Shown piece after piece: positions 36,390 through 46,000 of a stretch of DNA of 64,000 nt. Within the stretch, counting starts at the first letter, position 1, and every line of letters starts with the position of its first letter. The translations under genes were made by a program, and so were the position numbers. The stretch is taken from the NCBI GenBank assembly GCA_910584845.1, contig CAJUDH010000003.1, positions 1-64,000 of the forward strand, written 5' to 3'. The stretch comes from an uncultured Lachnospiraceae bacterium. GTDB lineage: Bacteria > Bacillota > Clostridia > Lachnospirales > Lachnospiraceae. Below the pieces are notes generated by a model. The model was not told the DNA's origin. It worked only from the letters and a program-made list of their open reading frames with translations, and searched no databases.

Positions 36390-37073
36390 ATGAAGTACGA
36401 AATTTTGTATGGGAATGCTTTTCCTGTAGTTAAATGCGATATGCAGCAAGGGGAATCCATTAAGGCAGAATCGGACGCCATGATCTCTATGTCCGGGACT
36501 TTGGACGTCAACGGCTCCATGGGAGGGAACGTGCTGGGAGGCCTTGCAAGGCGTTTTTTGGCGGGTGAAAGCTTTTTTTTCCAGACGATAGTGGCCTCCA
36601 GGGGCCCGGGGTCCGTGCTCCTGGGCCATGCGGCCCCAGGGGGGATCATTGACGTGGAACTGGACGGCACCTACAACCTTCGGGTGCAGAAGGACGGTTT
36701 CCTGGCGTCCACCTTTGGCATTGAGGTGGATACGGCGGTGCAAAACCTGGCCCAGGGCATTTTCTCCCGGGAAGGTTTGTTTGTGTTGAACGTCCACGGC
36801 AAGGGCACCGTATTTTTAAGTAGTTTTGGGGCGATCCACGCCATCAACCTGGCGGCGGGGGAGGAAGCCATCGTGGACAATGGCCATCTGGTGGCTTGGC
36901 CGGATTATATGCAATACCGGATCGAGAAGGCGTCCAACGGATGGATTTCCAGCATTATGTCCGGGGAATGCCTGGTCTGCCGGTTCCGGGGGCCGGGGAC
37001 GGTGCTGATCCAGACCCGCAAGCCGGAGGCTTTCGCCCAGTGGCTGCGTGGGATGCTTCCTAGCGGCTCCTAG
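36390..37073 (+). CDS. AIM24/TIGR00266-family protein
   Basis: 227-residue beta-rich protein, starting MKYEILYGNAFPVVKCDM. It shows the family pattern of repeated strands and glycine turns (GGNVLGGLARRFLAGESFF, GGIIDVELDG, NLAAGEEAIVDNGHLVAW). This family forms double-stranded beta-helix trimers of unproven function and often occurs with TerD-type genes. The ribosome site is weak (GAGCGG), and the start is chosen from the family N-terminus. The coding frame lies tightly between TerA-like and TerD genes. Confidence 0.85.
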   Translation: MKYEILYGNAFPVVKCDMQQGESIKAESDAMISMSGTLDVNGSMGGNVLGGLARRFLAGESFFFQTIVASRGPGSVLLGHAAPGGIIDVELDGTYNLRVQKDGFLASTFGIEVDTAVQNLAQGIFSREGLFVLNVHGKGTVFLSSFGAIHAINLAAGEEAIVDNGHLVAWPDYMQYRIEKASNGWISSIMSGECLVCRFRGPGTVLIQTRKPEAFAQWLRGMLPSGS

Positions 37074-37218
37074 GGCAGCCGGACCGGTGGGGGTGTGGTA
37101 AAAGCAGAGGCGGATTTTACAAAAAGTATATGGGGATGTGGCCGGACATTGTTTTCTGCCAGGAGCCGTCTGCTGTTGGCAGGGCGTGGCCGCATTCCAG
37201 GAAAGGATAAGGAAAATT

Positions 37219-37809
37219 ATGTCTGTTAATTTACAAAAAGGCCAGAAAGTGGAGCTGCGTAAAAATAACGGGGGCTCCCTTCGCCGTGTTATGGTAGGCC
37301 TGGGCTGGGATGAAGTGAAGCAGCGCAGGGGGTTTTTCGCCCCCAAACCGGAGGATATCGATTGTGACGCGTCGGCGTTCCTCTGTGTGGACGGGCACCT
37401 GCGGGGGGTTCAGGACGTAGTTTATTTTGGCAACCTTACCCACCAGTGCGGGGCCGTCCGCCATATGGGGGATAACCTGACAGGCGCAGGCGAGGGGGAC
37501 GACGAGCAGATCCTGGTGGATTTGTCCTCCCTCCCCGACCAGTTTGACAAACTGGTATTTGTGGTAAATATCTATCAGGCCAAGCAGCGCAAACAGCATT
37601 TCGGCATGGTGGAAAATGCCTTTATCCGTATTTGCGACGCAGAGACCAACCAGGAACTTTGCAAATACAACCTTTCTGAAAATTACGATAATATGACGGC
37701 AATGGTATTCGGGGAGCTTTACCGTTATAAAGGGGAGTGGAAGTTCAGCGCCATTGGCCAGCCGACCCAGGACAACAGTGTAGGGGAACTGGCAAACCGG
37801 TTTGTATAA
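37219..37809 (+). CDS. TerD-family protein, second copy
   Basis: 196 residues. It keeps IDCDASAF, VVYFGN, GEGDDE (acidic loop) and FGELYRYKGEWKFSAIG, so calcium binding is likely. An insertion QRRGFFAPKPEDI near residue 35 also occurs in the TerA-like neighbour, suggesting a common origin of these two. GGATAAGGAA lies upstream. It is 145 bp after the AIM24 gene and 12 bp before the next terD. Confidence 0.92.
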   Translation: MSVNLQKGQKVELRKNNGGSLRRVMVGLGWDEVKQRRGFFAPKPEDIDCDASAFLCVDGHLRGVQDVVYFGNLTHQCGAVRHMGDNLTGAGEGDDEQILVDLSSLPDQFDKLVFVVNIYQAKQRKQHFGMVENAFIRICDAETNQELCKYNLSENYDNMTAMVFGELYRYKGEWKFSAIGQPTQDNSVGELANRFV

Positions 37810-37821
37810 GGAGGTGTAGGC

Positions 37822-38406
37822 ATGGGGGTGAACCTTTCTAAAGGACAGAGGGTAAATCTGGACAAAGGAATGAACATGGCCTTGATCGGTTTGGGATGGG
37901 ACACCAACCGGTATGACGGGGGCGCTGATTTTGATTTGGATGCATCCGCTTTTATGCTGGGGGCCAACGGCAAGGTGAGGAAGGACGAAGATTTTATTTT
38001 TTACGGCAACCTGGAAAGCCAGGACGGCTCCATCCGCCATACAGGGGACAATTTAGACGGCAGCGGCGACGGGGACGACGAGGTGCTGATTATTGATTTT
38101 ACTAAGATCCCTGCAGATATCCAAAAAATTGCCATTACCGTAACCATTTACGACGCGCCGGTCCGCCGCCAGAATTTCGGGCAGGTCAGCAACGCCTATG
38201 TCCGGGTGGCGCGCATGGCAAACGAATCGGATATGGTGGGCACAGAAGTGCTGAAATTCGACCTTGCAGAGGAATTTTCCATTGAGACGGCCCTGGTAGT
38301 ATGCGAAATCTACCGGTATGGCAACGAGTGGAAATTCAATGCCGTGGGTTCCGGCTATCAAGGGGGGCTGGAGGCGCTTTGCAGAAATTATGGGGTAAAC
38401 GTATAG
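37822..38406 (+). CDS. TerD-family protein, third copy
   Basis: 194 residues, very close in pattern to the first TerD (GLGWDTNRYDGGADFDLDAS, FIFYGN, GDGDDE, IYRYGNEWKFNAVG). It differs by an insertion ARMANESDMVG in the loop near residue 135. AAGGAGG precedes the ATG. A strong terminator follows 66 bp after its stop, so it likely ends the first transcription unit of the island. Confidence 0.94.
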   Translation: MGVNLSKGQRVNLDKGMNMALIGLGWDTNRYDGGADFDLDASAFMLGANGKVRKDEDFIFYGNLESQDGSIRHTGDNLDGSGDGDDEVLIIDFTKIPADIQKIAITVTIYDAPVRRQNFGQVSNAYVRVARMANESDMVGTEVLKFDLAEEFSIETALVVCEIYRYGNEWKFNAVGSGYQGGLEALCRNYGVNV

Positions 38407-38471
38407 CTCCTTTTCATTTTCGGGAAGTGTTTTCCGTATAGCGCTGGCCGGGGCTTAGGCCTGCCGTGAGG

Positions 38472-38512
38472 GCCAGGCGCCCTGCAGCTTGCTGCGGGGC
38501 GCCTGGTTTTAT
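38472..38512 (+). terminator. Intrinsic terminator inside the Ter island
   Basis: CCAGGCGCCCTGCAGC pairs with GCTGCGGGGCGCCTGG (one T-G wobble), followed by TTTTAT. It splits the island between the third terD and the TerD-fusion gene. Confidence 0.85.
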
Positions 38513-38608
38513 GGGGCCGGGCGGCGTTTCGCTTTTTCGGATATGGATATACTCCCGGCGTTGCCTGGCGCCGGTATCAGCCAGGCAGATGATAAGCCCG
38601 GTTTTTGG

Positions 38609-38739
38609 TAGAGTGTGTCTGAAAATTGCTTTCCGGGCCCTACCGATGCCAGGCGCCTTTTGGCATAACATAAAGGCGCTTGTATACCGCAGCCACTTTT
38701 TGCAAAGATGGCGGGAAAGCAGTTTTCAAACACATTCTA
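38609..38739. mobile_element. MITE-like element with TA duplication
   Basis: About 130 bp with imperfect ~26-bp terminal inverted repeats: GAGTGTGTCTGAAAATTGCT on the left, and the complement AATGTGTTTGAAAACTGCTT on the right. A TA dinucleotide flanks both ends (38609-38610, 38738-38739), as expected for Tc1/mariner/IS630-type insertion. There is no coding capacity. It sits in the gap before the TerD-fusion gene and its right end abuts that gene's ribosome-site region. Confidence 0.6.
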
Positions 38740-38759
38740 AAAAGGGGGCAGGTGGAACG

Positions 38760-39980
38760 ATGAACAACATACAAGAAGAATTTAACCGGCAGGCCGGGAA
38801 CTTTGTTATGGAACCCGGGGAATATAAAGGCCCGTTGACGATAAACAGGCCCTGTACGGTGGATGGCAGCATGTCAACCCTTTGGGCGGAGGCCGGGCCG
38901 GTTTTAATCGTGGAAGCAGAGCCGGTCACCATAAAGGACCTTCGGGTTGAGGTGACTGGCCCGGGGGCAGACGAGGAATCCCGGATAGCGATTAAGGCGG
39001 CCCATCCCCACACGGCCCTGTCTCATGTGGAGGTAAACGGAAATTTGTCCGGGTTTGCGGGCGAGGCGCCGTCCTGGAACCTTCCGCCGGTGGTTTCCCT
39101 GGGCACTTTTGCGGCGGAAACCCAAAACACTTTTGCTTTTGACATTACAGCCCCTGGGGAGGCCAGCTTAGACTGCCGGATCCAAGACGTGGAACTTGAG
39201 CCCAAAAGGCTTACCCGCGGAAAAAACCGGATTATACTAAAGACGGCCAGCATGAGGGACAATACGATCCTATATGGGGAAATCCTTGTGGTAACTAAGG
39301 TTGCCAGGCGGATTTACGTGACGGGAAAATCCCAAAAAGGGGCGCTTAAACATCAGGACCAGCCCCTGGACCCTGAAATCCGGCACTTGGAACAGACCTT
39401 GCCGGTAAACCCGCCTTGCGAGGCGGTTGCCCCTGCAGTGGAGGACGCCGGCGTGGAATCCATCCGGCGCGGGCAGAGGGTTTTGGTGGAAGGCTTACAG
39501 GAACGTTTGATCAAAGTCGTTTACGGGCATCAGGGCGTCAAGCGCCCTTTGGAAATTGACAGCTATGTTTTTATGCTTCAGGACAATGGCAAGGTCAGGA
39601 AGGATGAAGATTTCATCTTTTTTGGAAACCCCCAGTCGGAGAAGGGGGACGTAAAGGGCCTGGATGCAAACGGAATGCCTATGGTTTTAGTGGAATTGGC
39701 AAAAACGGAACCGTGGGTAAATAAAATAGCAATCTGCTTTTCCATCTATGGGGACGGTCCGGGACAGGATTTTTCCCTGGTGGAAGCGCCGGCCCTCCGG
39801 GTGTTTGACGGGGAAAAGGAGCGGTACCGGTTTCCGCTTTCTGGCCTGGAACGGGAGAAGACCGTGGTGGCCCTGGAAATTTACCGTTATAAAGGGGACT
39901 GGAAGTTTAATTTTGTAGGGGCAGGTTACCACAGCGGCCTGAAACGGCTGTGTGAAAGCTATGGGGTGGAAGTGGAATGA
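38760..39980 (+). CDS. TerD-domain fusion protein with unassigned N-terminal domain
   Basis: 406 residues. The N-terminal ~190 residues (MNNIQEEFNRQAGNFVMEPG on) are beta-rich with turns such as EPGEYKGPLTINRPCTVDG that recall a right-handed beta-helix. A short linker rich in Pro leads to a TerD domain from ~234 to 406 (VRKDEDFIFFGN, EIYRYKGDWKFNFVGAGY). The acidic GDGDDE loop is missing: the corresponding part reads GDVKGLDANG, so calcium binding is probably lost or altered. AAGGGGGCAGG precedes the ATG. It starts the second half of the island after the terminator and MITE-like element. Confidence 0.85.
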   Translation: MNNIQEEFNRQAGNFVMEPGEYKGPLTINRPCTVDGSMSTLWAEAGPVLIVEAEPVTIKDLRVEVTGPGADEESRIAIKAAHPHTALSHVEVNGNLSGFAGEAPSWNLPPVVSLGTFAAETQNTFAFDITAPGEASLDCRIQDVELEPKRLTRGKNRIILKTASMRDNTILYGEILVVTKVARRIYVTGKSQKGALKHQDQPLDPEIRHLEQTLPVNPPCEAVAPAVEDAGVESIRRGQRVLVEGLQERLIKVVYGHQGVKRPLEIDSYVFMLQDNGKVRKDEDFIFFGNPQSEKGDVKGLDANGMPMVLVELAKTEPWVNKIAICFSIYGDGPGQDFSLVEAPALRVFDGEKERYRFPLSGLEREKTVVALEIYRYKGDWKFNFVGAGYHSGLKRLCESYGVEVE

Positions 39981-40045
39981 CCGGCGGCCGGGATAACATA
40001 GCCGGATATTGCTGAAAGCCGCAAGATCAAAGGAGAGAAAACCAA

Positions 40046-41233
40046 ATGCAGTACACATCAAAAGACCTTATGCGCCTGGCAAAAAGGTACAACAATTCCA
40101 AAAGGCCTTATCTGTTGGTGAACCCCCTGCAGGGAAAGCACCTTCCGGTAAGCCCCGGGGCATCCCTGGACATGATGGGCGGGCTGGGGGAAAAGCTGGC
40201 CGCCCGCTATCCGGGCACCCGGCTGGTGGTCGGGTTTGCGGAAACGGCCACCGCTATCGGCGCGGTGGTGGCTTCTTGTTTCGGGGACCGCTGCCGCTAC
40301 CTCCATACCACCCGGGAGGAAGGGGAAGGCGTGGAAAGGTGGGTGGATTTTCAGGAAGAGCACAGCCATGCCACCGAACAGAAACTTTGCGGGGACCGTC
40401 TGGCCCAATGGCTGGAAGAGACGCCCCAGGTAGTCTTTGTGGACGACGAGCTGTCCACAGGCAAGACGCTGCAAAATATAGTGGACCAGCTTCGGCGCCA
40501 GTTTCCCCAAATGGAGGGGAAGAAAGTGGTGGCTGCCTCCGTTTTAAACCGTTTATCAAAAGAGGACGACGCCCGGCTTAAGGCGGCCGGGATTGACAGC
40601 TGCTGCCTGCAGAAGCTGCCCAATGAAGATTATGAAAAAGCCGTAGGCCAATATCAGGTTCAACCGGCAAAAAACCGGCAGGGGGAAAAAGGGCCTTTGG
40701 CTGCCATTGAGGAATTTGTGGCGCAAGGGCCGGGCCATAGGGGCGAAATTTGCCGTAGCCCACAGGAAAAGGGGTTCCCGGACCCGCGGACCGGCGTTAT
40801 GGCCGGGTGCTACCAGTCGGCCTGCCAGGAGCTGGCAGCGGAGGTGCTTCCATGGGCAGAGGGCCGGATTTCGGGGGACGGCCGGGTGCTGGTATTAGGC
40901 ACGGAAGAATGCATGTACCCGGCCCTTATTTTGGGGAAGGCTATCGAGGGGTCGGGGGCTGCCAGCCTGGTCCGGTGCCATGCTACCACCCGCAGCCCCA
41001 TCGGCATCAGCGCCCAGGATGGGTACCCCATCCGGTCCGGCGAGAAAATCCACAGCTTTTATGAAGAGGGCAGGGAAACCTACCTTTACAATTTAGGCCG
41101 TTATGATTTGGCCATCGTCGTATCGGACGGGGCAAAGGACGGCGGGAAAGGGCTTGTGGACGTGGCAAGGGCTGTCTGCCGGTATGGCTGCGGCACCCTT
41201 TTATATGTGCAGTTGGGAGGGAAACATGTTTAG
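40046..41233 (+). CDS. Phosphoribosyltransferase with TRSP-like C-terminal domain
   Basis: 395 residues. The PRPP-binding motif VDDELSTGKT (132-141) marks a type I PRTase. The C-terminal ~150 residues (AEGRISGDGRVLVLGTEECM, RYDLAIVVSDGAKDGGKG) match the TRSP domain that accompanies PRTases in Ter loci. These enzymes have been proposed to make a nucleoside-like metabolite. AAAGGAGAG precedes the ATG. Its stop overlaps the next start by 8 bp, so the two are translated together. Confidence 0.85.
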   Translation: MQYTSKDLMRLAKRYNNSKRPYLLVNPLQGKHLPVSPGASLDMMGGLGEKLAARYPGTRLVVGFAETATAIGAVVASCFGDRCRYLHTTREEGEGVERWVDFQEEHSHATEQKLCGDRLAQWLEETPQVVFVDDELSTGKTLQNIVDQLRRQFPQMEGKKVVAASVLNRLSKEDDARLKAAGIDSCCLQKLPNEDYEKAVGQYQVQPAKNRQGEKGPLAAIEEFVAQGPGHRGEICRSPQEKGFPDPRTGVMAGCYQSACQELAAEVLPWAEGRISGDGRVLVLGTEECMYPALILGKAIEGSGAASLVRCHATTRSPIGISAQDGYPIRSGEKIHSFYEEGRETYLYNLGRYDLAIVVSDGAKDGGKGLVDVARAVCRYGCGTLLYVQLGGKHV

Positions 41234-42287
41234 TTCCTATCATCCGGATGACGTGACGGTCCTTTTGAAAGACATTTCCGGGATGGTGGCCCCTTTGGCT
41301 ACCAGGGAGAGGGAGGCGTTGATCCAAAAAGGGGTGCATTACTCGGAGATGCTCCCTTTGGAGTATGAGCCTTCCAAAGAATATTTACAGGCATATGACA
41401 AAGCCTTGGAGCTTTACGGGGAAATGGCCGCCCAGGCAGTGGCCTTTGTGGCCCAATGGATTTGGAAGGACAAGGGGGAGGATGTGGTTTTGGTGTCCTT
41501 AGCCCGCGCAGGCACCCCTGTGGGGATCTTAATCAAACATTACCTGGAGAAGAAATACCAAGCCCCGGTCAGGCACTATACCATTTCCTTGATCCGGGGA
41601 AGGGGCATTGACCGAAATGCCATGGCGTATATTTTGGACAGGCACAGGCCCGGGGCCATCCAATTTGTGGACGGCTGGACGGGGAAAGGGGCTATCTTGC
41701 GCCAGTTAGAGGAAGCCATGAAAGGCTACCCGGATGTGGACCCCGGCCTGGCAGTCCTTTCCGACCCGGCAGGCCTGGCAGCCAGATGGGGGACTAGGGA
41801 GGATTTCCTGATTGCCAGCTCCTGCTTAAACTCCACAGTGTCCGGCCTTCTTAGCCGGACCTTTTACCGGAAAGGGATTATTGGCGAAAACGACTTCCAT
41901 GGGGCGGCGTTTTACAAAAATTTAATGGGGCAGGACCTGACCTACGGGTTTATCCGTTCCATAGAACAACATTTTTCTTTTTCCGGGGAATGGCATATGC
42001 CGGAAATTGTGGAACCGGGCCCAAAAGGGGACGGCCTTAAGGAAGTAGAGGAAATATGCAAATATTTCCATATTAAAGACGTGAATTTGGTAAAGCCCAG
42101 CATCGGCGAGGCAACCCGGGTGCTGCTTAGGCGGGTCCCCTGGAAGATATTGGTGAACCGCCTGGACGACCAGGAACATCTGGGGCATTTATATCAATTG
42201 GCAAAGGAAAAGGGCGTGGAAGTGGAAATTTATCCATTGCGGCGCTACCGGGCCTGCGGCCTGATACGGTCCCTTGCGGATAACTGA
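41226..42287 (+). CDS. StiP-type PRTase with PELOTA-like domain
   Basis: 353 residues. Annotated in databases as 'cysteine protease StiP', but the sequence shows a PRTase-like core: VSLARAGTPVG for the flexible loop side and IQFVDGWTGKGAILRQL (PRPP-motif equivalent, 146-161). The last ~75 residues (DVNLVKPSIGEATRVLLRR to EVEIYP) look like the PELOTA RNA-binding fold found with these enzymes. No protease triad is evident. GGGAGG precedes the ATG, within the previous gene's end. A role with the preceding PRTase in one base- or nucleoside-modifying pathway is inferred. Confidence 0.82.
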   Translation: MFSSYHPDDVTVLLKDISGMVAPLATREREALIQKGVHYSEMLPLEYEPSKEYLQAYDKALELYGEMAAQAVAFVAQWIWKDKGEDVVLVSLARAGTPVGILIKHYLEKKYQAPVRHYTISLIRGRGIDRNAMAYILDRHRPGAIQFVDGWTGKGAILRQLEEAMKGYPDVDPGLAVLSDPAGLAARWGTREDFLIASSCLNSTVSGLLSRTFYRKGIIGENDFHGAAFYKNLMGQDLTYGFIRSIEQHFSFSGEWHMPEIVEPGPKGDGLKEVEEICKYFHIKDVNLVKPSIGEATRVLLRRVPWKILVNRLDDQEHLGHLYQLAKEKGVEVEIYPLRRYRACGLIRSLADN

Positions 42288-43098
42288 CAGGCAAGTTTTG
42301 GTGGCGTGCGACCTGGACAACACGCTGATCCATTCTTATAAATACAGGCAGGAAAAGGATATTTGCATTGAGCGGATTAAGGGAAGGGAGCAGGGGTTTA
42401 TGGCCCCGAAGGCCGTGGAGCTGCTCCGGCGTTTAAAGGGGCTGGCCCAGGCCGTGCCGGTTACCGCCCGTTCCTTGGACCAGTACCTGCGTATCCGGTG
42501 GCCTTTGGGGTGCCTGCCAGACTATGCGGTAGCCGCCAACGGAGGGATCCTTTTGGACCATGGGGAGATAGACGGCAGCTGGCGGGAGGAATCCCAAAAC
42601 ATAGCGGCGCCTTTTCAGGGGGAAATCAACCGTCTTTGCCGTGAACTGGCGGGGCAGGGCCAATATGCCCGGGTCCAAGTGGTAGACGGCATCTATTTGT
42701 TTGCCTGCGCCAAGGAAGGGGGCGGCCAGAAAGGGGCGGCAAGGGCCGGAAACGGATTTAGGCGCCCTTTTGCGCCGGATGGCGGCCGGTTTTCTGGCCA
42801 GACGGCCCTCGAAGCCGTCCATTCCGGGCGTAAAAGCTATTTCCTCCCCCCGGGGATCCACAAGGGGGCTGCTTTGCTGCGTTTAAAGAAAAGGCTGGGT
42901 GCAGATTTTACTATCTGTGCCGGCGACAGCGAGCCGGACATCCCGATGTTGAAAGCGGCGGACCTGGCTATTGTGCCTTCCGGGCGCCTGGCAGGCCTGG
43001 TAGGGGGGGGAAGCGTTGCCGTCTGCGGGGAAGGGGAAAACTTTGCCGAATTTGTTTTGGAGACAGCCATAGAAGCGGTGAGAGAGAGGAGGCGATGA
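42274..43098 (+). CDS. HAD-superfamily phosphatase of the Ter biosynthetic module
   Basis: 274 residues by the TTG start at 42274, which overlaps the StiP stop; the start is uncertain since no good ribosome site is seen, and GTG at 42301 is an alternative. HAD motifs: DLDNT (nucleophile Asp13, acid Asp15), VTARS (motif II), and CAGDSEPDIPML (motif IV), with a C2-type cap between. It probably dephosphorylates the product of the two PRTases; this is inference from context. The next gene follows within two bases of the stop. Confidence 0.85.
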   Translation: MRITDRQVLVACDLDNTLIHSYKYRQEKDICIERIKGREQGFMAPKAVELLRRLKGLAQAVPVTARSLDQYLRIRWPLGCLPDYAVAANGGILLDHGEIDGSWREESQNIAAPFQGEINRLCRELAGQGQYARVQVVDGIYLFACAKEGGGQKGAARAGNGFRRPFAPDGGRFSGQTALEAVHSGRKSYFLPPGIHKGAALLRLKKRLGADFTICAGDSEPDIPMLKAADLAIVPSGRLAGLVGGGSVAVCGEGENFAEFVLETAIEAVRERRR

Positions 43099-43099
43099 A

Positions 43100-46000
43100 A
43101 TGGACCATTCTCCGTCTATGAAATTTGTCATGATGCGGGCAAGGGCGGAACTGAAAGCCGCCCATTCGGATGCATTAGGTGTGGAACACATATTCCTTGC
43201 CCTTTTAAAGCTGGCCGAACTGCATGCCGGCGACTTTATTTCGGCGCCTGAAAATGTCCTTGCAGTGATTGACCAGGACATCCGCGACGTCCAAATGCAA
43301 TTTAAGGAAAACCAGATCGACACGACCATGACCCGGGGGCACTTAAGGTATATGATATCCGGCGGCGCTCCGGCAGACGAAGGGGCATGGGAGAAGTGTG
43401 TCCAGCTGGCAGAGGCCTTGGCCAAGGAGAAGAAGGCCGATGCGCTGTGGGCCAGGGATATGCTTGCCGTGATTTTGAAAAACCCGTCGGACCTGATGCT
43501 GCAAGTCTGCCCGCTGAAGCGGGGGGAGCCGGAAGGCCAGGGGGAAACCCAGGAGATGAGCCGGGATTTCCTGCCGGTATTGACGGCCAGGATCCGGCGG
43601 ATGCGTGCCCGGCTGCTGTCCACGGTATATGGCCAAGACCATGTGGTCCATGGGTTTGCCGAAGGGATGTTTGCGGCCGAGCTTTTGGCGGCCAGCGACG
43701 AGAAGCGGCGGCGGCCCCGGGCTATTTTTGTGTTTGCCGGCCCGCCGGGGGTGGGCAAGACCTTTTTGGCAGAGCAGGCGGCACAAGGGCTGGACATGCC
43801 GTTTAAGCGGTTTGACATGTCCGTTTATGCAGACCACCAGTCTTATATGGGGCTGGTGGGGTTTGAAAAAAGCTATCAGCATGCCAAGCGGGGGACCTTA
43901 ACGGGGTTTGTCAAATCACACCCCCACAGTATCCTCCTTTTTGATGAGATCGAAAAGGCCCACCTGAACACCATACATTTGTTTTTACAGATCCTGGATG
44001 CAGGGAGGCTTTCGGACCGTTATTTAGACGAGGATATTTCTTTTAAAGACACCATCCTTATTTTTACTACCAACGCAGGCCGGAAGCTATATGAAGGGGA
44101 CGCCCGGATGAATGGGGCAGGGGTTCCAAGAAACGTGGTGCTAAGCGCCTTGGAGTCAGAAGCCAATCCCCAGACCGGCCGGCCCTTTTTCCCGGAAACC
44201 ATCACCAGCCGCATGGCTACCGGATGGATTTTGCTTTTTAACCACCTGGACGCCCACCACCTGGAGAAAATCAGCCGCAATGAGCTTAGGCGCATGGGGG
44301 GGCTGTTTGAAAAGCAATATGGCATCCATGTGAAATTTGACCCGTTGGTGCCCATGTCCCTTTTGCTTCAGGAAGGCGGCCAGGCCGACGCCAGAACCCT
44401 CCGGGCCCAGACCGAGCTTTTTTTTAAAAATGAAGTGTTTAAGGTCTGCCGCCTTTGGGGGGAGGAAAATTTTTCTTCGGCCCTGGCCGGCATCCGGGAA
44501 ATATCCTTTACCGTGCAGGCAGAAACGTTTCCGGAGGAAGTCCGCCCTCTTTTCGCATCCGCGGAGGAACCGGAAATCCTGCTTTATAGTTCGCCGGAAT
44601 TTGCCGGCAGGTGTAGCAAAGGCCTGTCCGGATACGTGGTCCATGCCACCAATAACGTAGAGGAAGCCCTTCGGGCTGCCGGGGAAAAGGACATCTGCCT
44701 GGCCCTCATAGACATAGCAGAAAAAAGTGTGGAGGCAGGCGGTTTCCAACTCTTGCAAAAAAAAGGCCTGCCGCCGGGAGAGGGCACGATTATGGTAAAA
44801 CGGGAGGGGGCCTTTGATTTTGCGCCTATGGCGGCGGTAGCCATCCATGACGGGAACCATTTGTTTTGCAGCCTGCACCAAAGGCTGCCGGAACTTCCGG
44901 TTTACCTTTTGGAAACAGAGGCATTCCCCATCGACCCAGAGCTCGAGATGGGCTTTGTACGCGCAGGGGCCAGGGGGAAGCTATCGGCGGCCGGGGACGG
45001 TTTCACCGTGTTTGAGGATATGCTTTCGTCCCTTTGCCGGGAACTGCATATGCAAAAGGCGGCTTCCCGCCTGGCTTCGGAGAGAAAAGCCTTATACTTT
45101 GACACGGCGCCCAAGCTGTCGTTTGACGGCACCCAGATCCAGGTTAGGCTCCGGGATTTTTTGTTGAAGCGGACGGTTGCCGCCGATGACAACGACAGCG
45201 TGCTGGACGACGTGGAAAAGCCGCCAGTGCGGTTTTCCCACGTGGTAGGGGCGCGCCAGGCGAAGGAAGAACTACAGTTTTTTATAGAATATTTGAAAAA
45301 CCCCAGGCGGTTCAGCGCCCAGGGGATAACGCCGCCTAAGGGGATTTTGCTTTATGGCCCCCCCGGTACGGGTAAGACCATGCTGGCCAAAGCATTGGCG
45401 GGAGAAGGCGACGTGGCCTTTATCCCCTTTGTGGCCACATCTTTTGTAACCAAGTACCAGGGCAGCGGCCCGGAAGCAGTGCGGGCCTTGTTCAGGCGGG
45501 CCAGGAGATATGCCCCGGCGGTGGTTTTTATCGACGAGGTAGATGCGGTAGGCAGGAAGAGGGGGCAGGTGAATTCCGGACATGGGGAGGAAATGGCCCT
45601 GAACGCCTTGTTGGCGGAGATGGACGGTTTTGCGGTGGACCCCCAACGGCCTGTTTTTGTATTGGCTGCCACAAATTTTGATATAGAAGAGGGCCAGGGG
45701 GGCATAGGGGTCATTGACCCCGCCCTGGCCAGGCGTTTCAGCTGTAAAATCCTGGTGGACTTGCCCAATGCCCAGGAGAGGGAAGAGCTTATCCGTATGC
45801 TATTGGGGAAAAGCCGGGTTCATGCCGTTTCCGGGGATATGGTAAAACGGCTTGCGGCCCGTTCCGTAGGGATGAGCCCTTCCGGCCTGACTTCGGTCCT
45901 GGACCTGGCAAACCGCCTGGCGGTGAGGGAACGGACTATTTTAGATGACGGCATCCTGGACGAGGCCTACGAAACCATAAAACATGGGGGCCAAAAAGAC

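Noticed and set aside
38466..38759. Open frame in phase with the TerD-fusion gene
   Set aside because: It runs through the terminator and the MITE-like element and lacks a ribosome site; the coding start is ATG 38760.
41226..42287. Reading the StiP protein as a cysteine protease
   Set aside because: No Cys-His-Asp arrangement is evident, while a PRPP-site-like VDGWTGKG motif and PELOTA-like C-terminus are.
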